Assembly (NCBI RefSeq): GCF_901000735.1
Contig: NC_081550.1
Span: forward strand, 11,434,571 to 11,498,570
Direction: 5' to 3'
Length of the DNA: 64,000 bases
Source of the DNA: Corylus avellana
Lineage: Eukaryota; Streptophyta; Magnoliopsida; Fagales; Betulaceae
Part shown: positions 43,494 to 54,152 of the stretch, in pieces
Layout of the letters: the number at the start of each line of letters is the position of its first letter
Numbering within the stretch: position 1 is the stretch's first letter
The notes under the pieces: generated by a model
Database searches by the model: none
What the model was told of the DNA's origin: nothing
Seen by the model: the letters and a program-made list of their open reading frames with translations, nothing else
Translations under genes and position numbers: made by a program

Positions 43494-46261
43494 CTCTTCG
43501 TGTAGAATTGGCACGTGAAAATGAAGCTTCCCCTCTGAAATGATTTCTCCAGCATCAGTTATGAAAAGATTTTGTGTAGTCAAGAAGCTCATGAGCTTTG
43601 GAAGATGCTCTAGTGCCAAGCGACGTAGTTTAGGGAACAAGGATTTATCTTTGTCTTCTATTTTGCTGTCGTCTTTCATGACTATTGCTCCCATGATGCC
43701 GCATTCTCTTACCTCCAATTCTTAGAGTTGTTCAAGGCTGCTAGCCATGGATGATGAGAAGATAAATTTTAATTTATTACACTGTTCAACTTTTACAATT
43801 CTCAAGTTACAAAAGGATATTTGCAAAAGATGTTGGCCATAACATATTTCTTCCAAGCTGATCATATTTTTGAGAATAAATGTCTCCAAGGCAGGAAAGG
43901 CAACAACCAGCATCTTTAAGTTAATGATATATTTAATCTCGGGATTATTTTGGATATGGAGATGCTTTAGTTGTTGAAATTCATTTAGAAGACTCTTAAC
44001 ACCCTTTAACTCATCTAAATAAAGATCTTCTACTCTCTCCAGTAGCAATTTAATCTCAACCTCTGATTGAAAGCTCGTATTTAGCTTGAGTTTTAATGTT
44101 TTTGAGGCTTCACACTTCTTAGAAGAGTCCTGGACATAATCTCCTACAGATATTGCATATCTTTCTAACTTTTCAAACGAAAGATCTTTAGGCAGATTTC
44201 TGGCATCTGGAATGTGTAACTCTAAAGTGATCAACTGTGACAAATGTTTCAGCCCAGCAAGGCTTGCATTATTTCTTTCTGAATTAAGTCCTTCAATCTC
44301 CCAATGAACAAAACTGTTTCCCATGTACAACTCTTCTAATTCAACCAAGCTTGATAGCACATTAGGTGGAATCACTTCAAGTTTGGAACAATTGCTCAGA
44401 TCCAACAACCGTAAATGAGTAAACAATCCTATTTCTCTGGGTAATTGTAACAAGTCAAAACTTAATAGGCTAAGAACTACTAAATTCTTGAGCTCTCCAA
44501 TTATAGCTATGTCTTCCAACTCACATTGATCAAGCACAATGTTTGCAGTTTTCCAAGAAGACTAAGTGATGAAGGAAGTGATGGAAGTTTCATTTTAGTC
44601 AAATTCAAAACTTGGAGCTCTCCCATCCCTTTAAAGAAAGTCTCTGGGATTTGCAAGGATCGATCCCCAGCATGCACATAAAAAAAATCTTAAATCTGGA
44701 CATTCCATGTCGTTAGGAAGTTCATGGATATCTCCACCACGGATAGAGAATATCGTACATCTTTTGAGTGCATCTACATCTGGCCATTTTTTAGCCCACT
44801 ATTATCTCTCAGTACAAACATATTATGATCCCTTGACGCTATGAATGTCGCAACATCACGAACAACATCATGCATATGACAATGGTCAGAACCATGGGGA
44901 CAATCTAACAATAGACAAGAGTCTTTCAAATTACGAACATTGCTATTTAATCTGTTTCTGGCTTCTTCTAAAGAATTAATGCCATGAAAGAAACCCAATC
45001 CATAACAATATTTCAACAAGTCCCGATAGGTAATGGTGTAACCCATTTCAGCACAAAGCAACAAGAAATATTGAACCTCCTTACTTTCAAGATGACTATA
45101 ACTCAGCTCTATAGGAGAATATACAGTTGACTGCATACTTGTGAGGTAGTCGGGAGAGGGTCTTCTGAGTAGCTGGAGCGCATCCTTCCATTGAAATAGA
45201 TCCTTATCTTTTAATGCCTTAGCAACTGTTACAAGTGCAATAGGTAGATCTGCACACTCCTTAGCTACCTCAGTTGCTGTACATCGCAAATTAGGGTCTT
45301 TAACACAATCACCCACCATCATTTCAAACAAATTCCATGCTTCATTTTCGGGTAATTCTTCAAGCCCAAAATCCTTCTGAGTGCCCATTTCGCAAGAAAA
45401 TAGATTCTTATCTCTAGAAGTCAGTACTACTTTGCATCCCGTAGAAGGAATTCCTATTTTCTCCAAATCCAATTTCTTCCATATATCATCTAGGATAACA
45501 AGTGTCTTCATGTGTTTTGTTAATCTCTGCATCAAACGATCTGCTCTTCTTATTTCACTCTCCGCATCAAGCTTTAGATCTAGCATGTCGGCGATTTCTC
45601 CTTGAATTCGTCTAGTATCTGGGTTCTGCGTCACATATGCCATGGCCATCTCATCGAATAACATTTTTTCCTTGGCTTGCCTGGCAACTTCTCTCACCAG
45701 TGTAGTCTTCCCCGCACCAGCCATCCCCCACACCCCGATCACGTTGGTATTAGCATCTCCCAATGCCTCCATAAGTCCCTTGGCAGTTGACATTCTTGAA
45801 ACAAAGTCCATGTAATCCATTTGTCTCCTAGACACCTCCCCCAGTGGAGCAGGACGGTAGGAAACTTTTTCAAATCTGCCATTTTCCAGTACTTCATCAA
45901 TAACTTGCACTATCTTCTTGGCTTTCCGGCTTAGCTGATGCCGCAGCTTCAAAATCAGGCATGCCCCATTAGACCACCTCGGATGCGCTCTTTCTTCGAC
46001 TACAACAATTTTCCTGGCCTCTTCTATAGTTTCATCGGCCTTTGTCAACCACATGGTAACAAAAGTTTCATTTTCTTCACCATTACTTCTTGCAGAATCA
46101 ACGGAATGTTGCACACTATCTCTAGCCAACTGCAATCTCTTTACCTTATTATCCATAGTCCTAATGTCGTTGTCGTAGTCAAACGAATAACATAGCCACT
46201 GTCCAATTGGTGCAACCAATAACTCAGCAATTTTTGTTACAACCGCACTTAGAACTTCCAT
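43494..46261 (-). pseudogene. CC-NBS-LRR disease-resistance gene head (RPS2/At4g27190-like)
   Basis: ATG at 46261 opens 495 codons. Residues 1-90 are a coiled-coil-like segment. The NB-ARC domain has P-loop GMAGAGKTT (179-187), kinase-2 LVILDDIW (254-261), RNBS-B KVVLTSRD (277-284), a GLPL variant DLPIALV (338-344) and MHD as MHDVVRD (463-469). Such proteins act in the cytosol or at membranes as ATP/ADP-switched immune receptors. After MFVLRDNSGLK the frame breaks at an A-run (near 44790), again at a T-run (near 44688), and once more near 44550. LRRs then continue 44537-43494 (LLSFDLLQLPREIGLFTHLR, LKHLSQLITLELHIPDARNL) with one TAA at 43724-43722. Donor GAAGAG|GTATAT closes the exon at 43494. 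The first breaks fall at homopolymers, so sequence error remains possible. Confidence 0.92.
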
Positions 46262-49200
46262 TCTTGTTTCAAAAAGTTTCCCTTTTTCTTATCCTTCCTT
46301 TTTTTTTTTTTTTTCGTCGGTTCAAGTAATGGAAAACTAAAAACCAAGAAAAAGACAACTAAAAACTGCAATGAGAATAATTACTTTAATCATATCATCT
46401 TAAACAACTTGTAGTAGGACTTTCATTTCAAACCTGCGTATCTTGAATCTTCACATCATATTGGAAAAGTAGAACATGGAACAAAACCTGAGTTTCACAC
46501 CTGCATTAATTACTTCATCAGCCCTCCGGTTAAGAGTCATTATGAATATTCAAAGTGTTTAAATTGGATCCCCTGTAACCCTTTTCCCTAATCAATTCCA
46601 AAAAAAAAAAAAAAGTGTTTAAATTGGAAACGGGAGGTGGTAATTAAAAATATTAAAATTTCAATATATGAAAGAAATTGTGATCTTTTTCGTTTTAGTC
46701 GAAAACACAAATCAAACTCATACAAGATTCAGCAATTATAGGGATAGATGCATGGATATGATTGTGTAACAAATGGAAAAATGTATGTAGTTTTCGTATG
46801 GACAGATATTTATCATATGATTTTGGAAAGGAAAAAAAAAAAATCAAAGCGCAAAATTAGCAATAAGCAAATAAAATTACATTCTAAATTAAGTCTTAAG
46901 GTAGGAATAGGAGGATCCAGTTAGACAAAAGAGTGTTAATATTGAGACAAAATTATTCTCAGCTTTTAAAATTAAGACATTTTTGTTTCAATTTTTTTTC
47001 CCAACCGCCTTCCACACCAAAAATTTAGAATATTACTTAATATAGTTACATAATCACATAGAATATTGCATTAGTGTATAAAAAAGGAAAAAATAGCAAG
47101 AAGAAAAGCTGGATGTAAATTATCAAAGCTGTAATTAAAAATTTGCACGAATGTTGATATTGTTGGTGTAATACCTATTATATTTTAGTAGACATAAAAC
47201 TCATATAGCTCTGAACTTATGAAGAAAAATACTGAGCAAAGTAAACAAATTAAACATTCTTTTTATGAATACAAAATAAAATAAAATATTTCACTCAACA
47301 AAGTGAACATGAATCAAATGGTAGAGAAGGCTGATTCTATCCCTGCTCAGCAACAACATTTTGTCTAAAATTAATCCAGAAAAAGTGCTACTCCCCGGTA
47401 GAGAAACCCAATGGAATTAAGGGATTTGGATACTAATGTACTCGTAAATTTAAGAAGCAAAGACATGGTGAGTAGAATCACGTACCTCTGTTTTACTTTT
47501 ACCCGTCTTGAGACTTGAGAGTGAAGAGCAGAGTGAATATTAAAATCCAAGATCAGAGTTTGGTAGAGAAACTTTAGAGTGTAGCAGAGAGTGCAAAATG
47601 AGTATAGTGTCAACAGTGAACAATGAAACACAGAGGAAAAAGAACATCAGCCCATCAAGAACATCATGGAGGAAAAAAAAAAAACATAAACAAATGAACA
47701 AAAGAAGCAGGCATAGTGGAGAAATTATGACCCACCAAAACATAATTATATGGTTCGGTAGCGGAGCCAGATAATTATTACTAAAAGGGGCAACAAAAAA
47801 TATGATAAACATAATTTAAAATAAAAATTGAGTAATTTATTACATATCACAAAAAATATATCTATAAAAGTTCATAGATATATGTTAAAATTGATATATT
47901 AGAAATGTAACATGTCGGTACTAGTATAAAGAGTGTTTAAAACTACACTTTACGGCCTCTTAAAAAAATAAAATCATCAAATAATGAATCTAAATTGAAG
48001 CTCTTAACAATTTCCTATAATAAGCTACAAATAGAATTAAAATGAGAACTCATATGCGTGGCCTCGTGATTGATGAGTGGCAATGCAATGCAGCAATTTT
48101 GTTCCCACGCGATGGTGCGTGGGGAGAGTGGATATCCCTTGCCACTCAAGCTCCTCCGACTGCCTGCCTGGTGCCGGAGTTCAGATCGTTGTTGTAGTTT
48201 TTTTTCTTTTTTGGATATTTTCCTATATTTTCTGTTTCTGTTGTGTTTTACTTTATTTTCTATTTCTTGTGGGTGATTGTTTCCCTGATCTGAATTGATT
48301 TGATCTTGTAGAGGAAACTTTTGTTGTTGGCATTCGGTTTTCAACGACTCCTATCTAGTTTTCTACAGTACATTTCCTACAACTACCTCTTAACGGAGAT
48401 AATTGTCTTCACCGGTTGGGACTCTTAACTGAGTCATTTTACCGTTTGTTAACTGTCTTGTGCGGCCCTTTGAAAGGCTCGATTTATTTATAATTCTTCT
48501 GAATCATGAATGAAACCATTGCCTATAGTTTGTTACGGTTACTATTATCAATTATGTATTGTATTTTATCTTTTGGGTTTATTTTTAAAGTGTCCACCCC
48601 TTTGTTGCGGTCCATCACATCTAATCCATCTTCCTTATTTGATTGAAAAAATAAATAAATAAATAAAAGCAATTTGGTTCTCTCATTTGTCACATCACGC
48701 CCTCTTCTACCTTTGCAGTAGGTGTACGGATCCTCGAAAAAAAATAACGTTTAGGTGCAAAGTTGTCTGTTTTACATTAAAAAAAAAAAAATGTTACGTT
48801 GATTAACACTATATATATATATCACCTATAAGTATAAAAAAATTATATTCAAAAATCGAAGTAAATATAAAATTAGTAAAAAAAAAAAAAAATGTAACAA
48901 GGGCTTCCTTTGGCAAAGGCCACAAACCAAGAAAAAGCTTAAACAACTTGTAGTAGGACTTCCATTTCAAACCTGCTTATCTTGAATCTTCACATGGATC
49001 AAAACCTGTATTTCACACAACTTAAACTCAATTTTGGCTCAATTTTTAGATCAGATTTTTCTCTCTCTCTAGCTTAAGGCTCTCCTTCTCCTCTACAAGC
49101 AATTTTAAAAAAAAACTTAAGAAAAAAATTGAACCAAAGTTAAATTTAAATTGTACCTTTATCATTTTCCTTATTTTAATATATCTTCACATTTAAAGAA

Positions 49201-49370
49201 TAAAAAGTGTTCATCAAATAATTTAGCAAATTAGAGGGCGCCGTGTGAGGCACGATTTGGCAACCTGATTTTGCTATGTGGTTTGAGGGTTCAAAGAAAA
49301 AGAACTTTATTAACAAAGCAACATTTTTTTGTCCTACTTTTTCTACCTTTACAGATTCGAGTGGCCCGCT
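46262..49370. other. Noncoding region upstream of the resistance gene
   Basis: No gene recognised. It contains A/T homopolymers and a stretch duplicated at 46401-46500 and 48939-49018 (aaacaacttgtagtaggact ... acctgc ... cttgaatcttcacat), so part of the gene's 5' flank has a second copy 2.5 kb further upstream. A GC-richer block at 48063-48200 (plus frame RDGAWGEWISLATQAPP) resembles coding DNA but matches nothing I know. The text near 47760 (ggtagcggagccag, ggggcaac) resembles common dispersed plant repeats. Confidence 0.55.
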
Positions 49371-49378
49371 TGATTGAT

Positions 49379-49758
49379 TAGGGGTGTCAATACGGTTAAC
49401 GGTTATTGGCAATAACCGCTAACCGTAACCGCCTTACCGGTTAGCAGATTTCACTACCCGCAACCGCTAAGCGGTTAGCAGTTGACTACTAACCGCCGGT
49501 TGGTAGTTAGTGAAGTAGGTAACCGCCCGCTAACCACTTTTTCAAAATTATGCATTTTTTTTGGGCTTTTTGGGCTTTTTGGTTTTTTTTACTATAGCAT
49601 TTTTTACCCTCATTTGTTTTTTGTACTTTTAGTGTCTTCTTAGACCCAATTGCTATAAAAATAGCTCATATTAAAAAATCAAAAATATTTGACCCCAAAT
49701 TTACATTTACTTGTACTTTAAAAACAAATTCCTTAAATATTAAATCATAACTTGTTAA

Positions 49759-49795
<37 letters not shown>

Positions 49796-49817
49796 CAACA
49801 CAACTGTCACAACATAT

Positions 49818-49865
<48 letters not shown>

Positions 49866-51110
49866 GTTCAACACAACATATAAAAGAAGTTCAAATAAAA
49901 CATATGATATATATGATTATATGTCATATTATATATGATTATATATATTATTTATTATTATATAATAATATGATTTAATGATTAATTCATCATGTGATAT
50001 AATCATATCAATTATAGTGATAATATTACTAAAATTAGAATGATAATACATTAATACTTCAATTGCGTTTATAAGTAATACATTGTTAAATCCAATGTCA
50101 ATTACTTAATTTGATATTATACGAATCACATTATCATTGTATATTAATAGTATGATTCACTTGAATAAAGTATTTGAATTGTCATTAAATCATATAATTA
50201 AGTATTGATATTATACATTTATATTATTCATATGCATATATGTATAATTATAATTTATAACATATATAGACTTATAAGTTTATAACATACATTGGAACTA
50301 AGTCTCTATGTACTTAATTGTTGTATTAGTATGAATTGGTATACTTATGACTTATGTCATATTATATATATATATAATTTGTTATTATGTAATCATATAA
50401 ATTAGAATGATAATACATTAATACTTCAATTGTGGTGATAAGTAACACATTATTGAATCTAATGCCAATTACTTAATTTGATATTATACGAATCACATTA
50501 TCATTGTACATTAATAATATGATTAACTTGAATAAAGTATTTGAATTGTCATTGAATCATATGATTAAGTATTAATGTTATACATTTATATTATTCATAT
50601 GCATATATGTATAATTATAATTTATAACATATATAGACTTATAAGTTTATAACATACATTGGAACTAAGTCTCTAGATACTTAATTGTTGTATTAATATG
50701 AATTGATATACTTATGAGTTATGTCATATTATATATGTATAATTTGATATTATATAATCAAATGATTTAATGATCAATTGATCATGTGATATAATCATAT
50801 AAATTATAGTGATAATATATTAATACTCAAATTGTGATTTAATTATCTAAAAAAAAAAAATTGTGATTTAATGATCAAGTGATTATGTTATATGTATAAA
50901 TATTATTATAATTATAATTATAAAAATATATTATATAAAAAAGCGGTTAGCGGTTAGCGATTACGATTAGTAAATCCAATAACCTCTAACCGCTAACCGC
51001 TAGGCGGTTATAACGGTTAGGCGGGTAGCGGTTAATACGGTTAAGCGGTTAGCAGTTAACGGTTATAGCGGTTAGCAGGTGGTTTCTAACCGCCCTCATT
51101 GACACCCCTA
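49379..51110. mobile_element. Non-autonomous hAT element with 8-bp target duplication
   Basis: Ends TAGGGGTGTCAAT and ATTGACACCCCTA are perfect 13-bp inverted termini. The flanks are tgattgat at 49371-49378 and 51111-51118. An 8-bp duplication with T/CAGGGGTG termini fits hAT transposons. About 150 bp at each end is crowded with AACCGCTAACCG and its complement in both orientations, a probable set of subterminal transposase-binding motifs. The interior is AT-rich, with an A-run (49762-49792), a (TA)n run (about 49818-49860) and a 367-bp tandem duplication. There is no transposase ORF. Confidence 0.95.
50033..50766. repeat. 367-bp tandem duplication inside the hAT element
   Basis: Blocks starting aattagaatgataatacatt at 50033 and 50400 are close copies; ggaactaagtctct recurs at 50294 and 50661. 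A partial third block starts near 50800. AT-rich and noncoding. Confidence 0.88.
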
Positions 51111-51330
51111 TGATTGATCATCCTTTTCAATTGGCCCACAAATAATTGTCTAATTCTAAAAGTAGACAAATCTTTTTTGCTATTTTTTAAATTGATATAA
51201 TTTTTAAAATTATTACTGAATCATATCTCAAATTTAATTTAGAGAAATTTAAGAAAATTGCTTTGAACTTCCACTCGTTTTTGGCATTATCTCACAACCG
51301 CTAAAAACTCTCTTTGCTTTGAACTTTCAA

Positions 51331-51568
51331 TTTCTTTCAATTACCCCACTTTCATTAGGATTTTCCGTTAATTTTATTCAAAATGTCCAAAATACTCATC
51401 TTTTATTAAAAAAAAAAAATTGAAAAGATGTTGCAAAAAAATTTTTTTTATAAAAAATATAAATAAATGCTTGAATCTTTACAATTTTTACTTTACTTTT
51501 TTATAATAAAAATAAAGGTATTTTGAAAATTTTGACAAAATTTAAAGGAAATGGGTAATTGAAAGAAA
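51331..51568. repeat. Foldback repeat (possible MITE remnant)
   Basis: tttctttcaattaccc (51331-51346) is the exact complement of 51553-51568. The arms continue imperfectly for about 75 bp (near 51406 and 51494). The interior is A/T runs. No clear target duplication found. It directly adjoins the copia relic. Confidence 0.65.
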
Positions 51569-52190
51569 ACATGGGAGTTGGCCAATATTCCAAAAGAACA
51601 AAAACCCACTAGAGTGAAATGGGTGGTCAAGACAAAGAAGAATGAAGAAGGAGAAAGTGGATCCAACAATCTTTAATAGTTTAGTTGAAAATTTGAGATA
51701 CTTGACAAGACCGGATATTCTCCTTAGAGTTGAGCTTATTAGTCATTATATGGAGTCACCTACCTCATTTCAAGGTAGCTAAAAGAATTCTTCGTTATTT
51801 CAAGGAGGTTAAAAGAAATTAAGTTTAAAATGGGGTGTTGAATAATAAACTTAATTTTAACATTTAGTTGAGTCTTTTCATGTCATATTCTCATATGTTA
51901 CTAAGTGTTTTTTCATTTCATATTCTCATATGTTACTAAGTGAGTTGAAGAGGTTGTGTCTTTTAGTTTTTTCAAGAGTTATTTTACATAGGAGTTACAT
52001 GGTAGTTATATGAGATGTAAATGAATCAAGTTATTGTGAAGAAGTTAGAAGAGTCATTTGTATCATATAAATACTCATGTAAGCAATTTATTTTATCAAG
52101 TTGAATAAAGTTGAATATTCCTCTTTCTATTTTGTGTAATCTCTTTGTGAGTGTTATTTCCAATTTTCAACAGGTGGCACCTATTCTAAC
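51568..52190 (+). pseudogene. Copia-G relic: RT ends joined by deletion, plus LTR-like tail
   Basis: Plus-strand text encodes WELANIPKEQKPTRVKWVVK, the start of a copia RT domain. After about 90 bp it jumps to VDPTIFNSLVENLRYLTRPD and ISHYMESPT, which normally lie several hundred bases further on near the RT/RNase H boundary. Most of RT is therefore deleted. The following 51842-52190 has LTR-like text ending tccaattttcaaca. It differs from Copia-E and is a separate, older insertion. Confidence 0.75.
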
Positions 52191-52431
52191 TTGATGAATG
52201 TTTCGTATCCTTGTTTTCTTCCATTGAGAGCCTCCTTGGCTCTTTAAATGCTAGAAACCTTGTGCTGCTTGCAGCTGATGAAGCAGAATCAGCGTAGACA
52301 AAAAAAAAAATGGTTTTAACAAATTAAGCCAAGATGAGGTGATGTTTCTTTTCCCGAGAAACACTACACACTCCCAAGTGCACATTTCTTGATGTGAAAG
52401 TGAAAATTGTCATTGGAGCCAAAATCTAATT
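52191..52431. other. Short noncoding stretch before the disrupted ORF
   Basis: Unremarkable sequence with an A-run near 52300. It could be the 5' untranslated region of the small ORF starting at 52432, but nothing proves transcription. Confidence 0.4.
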
Positions 52432-52530
52432 ATGAATTTCATTGCTACGTCAATGAGTATGCACTTGAGAGTGTTTGTAGCATTTCTTTTATTTTTTTCC
52501 TCTATAGCTAGCGGAAAGAATTTAATATTA
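52432..52530 (+). pseudogene. Start of a small secreted-protein ORF cut by the MULE
   Basis: ATG at 52432 encodes about 33 residues with a typical signal-peptide shape: MNFIATSMSMHLRV, a hydrophobic core FVAFLLFFSSIA, then SGK. The frame then enters the MULE terminal repeat at 52531. After removing the MULE and one copy of its target duplication, the same frame would add only about nine further codons (LCTSFCVAA) before a TAA near 63281. The host unit is therefore either a tiny secreted peptide or a first exon. The text ttttgtgttgcag around 63270-63284 could also be an intron acceptor. Not recognised as a family. Confidence 0.4.
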
Positions 52531-52740
52531 GGGGAAACTTCACTAAGCCCCACTGAACTTCCGGCCGATTTTGCAGACCCCCCTGAACTTCCAAAACTAT
52601 CATTTTGGACACCTACCATTTTCTCTCAAATAGGGTTCTTCCGTCTATCTGAAGCGTTAAAACCAAACGGAATGCACATCACATGACTTTCACGTGATTT
52701 TTTAGCCTTCACTTACCCATTTTGCCTCACACTCACTCAC
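52531..52740 (+). repeat. Left terminal inverted repeat of the MULE
   Basis: About 210 bp, matching the right TIR with scattered differences and a ~7-bp deletion near 52615 relative to it. Contains the palindrome-like tcacgtga near 52692 and ends with cactcactcac. MULE TIRs hold the promoter and transposase-binding site. Confidence 0.93.
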
Positions 52741-54152
52741 TGAAACACCTAAAATACCCTCACTTGAAAAGGGGCAACATTTAACCTAATTGTTTCGAAA
52801 TCAACGTCAGAAAGTTGCGAAACACTTCTAGAAGGTACTGAAGGTACTGCCCATGCGAACCATCGTCATCATCGCCAGCGAACCATTGTAGCTGAAGTTT
52901 GGCTGTCGATTTGCAGCGTGTTAGTTAGAAATCCCATATAAATCAGTTGGAATCCACTATAATCAAGTAAGTTTCGTTATCCCTAAAATTTAGATTTAGG
53001 GTTTGTATTCGAAATTTTTTGAAATTTATGGTTAATCAATAATTTGGGTTGGATTGTTTGTGGAGGATTTTGCATGTAACGCCTTTGGATGCGATTTTGA
53101 GTAGTATTTATTTTTTTAGGGTTTTTAAGTAGTATTTATTTCAAGTGGGTCATATTCTCGTCGTTTTTTAGATTCGTTGTTTTCTGATAAGGTGTTAAAA
53201 GTTGTCATATGTGTGGTCAGCTTGTCGTTAGTTCCACATATTCTCAAGTTGTTGTTTTTCTGATCTAAGTGTGGTCCCCTTGGTTGGAGTTGTGTTGGAC
53301 ACGTGATTTGAACGAGATGAGTTTTATTACATTGAATAAAGTGGTCAAGTGGTCCCTTTCACCACCACTTGTTTGGTTGCTGACCTTAAAAGGCACAAAT
53401 GTGCTTATACATTGGCAGAGAAATGCACTTTTTGTTGAAGTTGTTGTTTACAATACAATATTAGAGCGCTGATATAACCAAACGGGACCACAATGCATAG
53501 TGTGTAGCATAATGTACTATGCTCTTCGGGTTTTTTTTTTCTGTTTTTTTTATTTTATTATTATTATTTATTTTTTTTTATAACTGTTTAGGGTATTACT
53601 ACATTTTTTTTTTTCCTTTTTTATCACGAGGGTTTAGTTACTAGTAGTTAAACTTTAGTGGCTTGTTTAAAGTTGTGTTTAGGAATTTTTTTTATCATTG
53701 CCATGTAGTCTGTTTGGTGGCTGCTTTGAGCACAGGGGTAAGATGTAGAATGTTGTTAGGGTATAGGGGCAAATTTTCTAAAGAGTTGTGTATGATTTTT
53801 AATTAAACTAAGATTAAATGTATTCTTTGATTGGGTCCAGTTATTGACCAGCACTTGTGATTGTTGTTGTTTTTTATTTGCTGAAATTGTTTGGTGGGTT
53901 GCTTTGTAATAATGATTGATGAAAGTTACTAGTGCTTAAACTTTAGTTGCTTGTTTAAAGTTATGCTTTGGGATTTTTCTTTTATCACTGTCTTGTGGTT
54001 TGTCAGATGTCTGCTCATTGGTATATGATTATGGCAAATGTCTACTCCTTGGTATTTTTATAACTTTTAGAGATTGTATTAATTTTTTGTGTTGGGATTG
54101 TGTATGGTATTATATTAAAATTTTAACTGTAATGAATGTGGCAGGATACATC
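52741..54152. other. MULE 5' leader region
   Basis: Noncoding T-rich sequence between the left TIR and the transposase start, probably a 5' untranslated region with introns (acceptor-like tgtggcag just before 54145). The segment from 53355 onward reappears after the gap at 56329. Confidence 0.65.

Noticed and set aside
53269..53472. 67-codon ORF near the start of the MULE
   Set aside because: Short, low complexity in context, and located in the leader; the same text after the gap gives no additional support because it is the same duplicated block.
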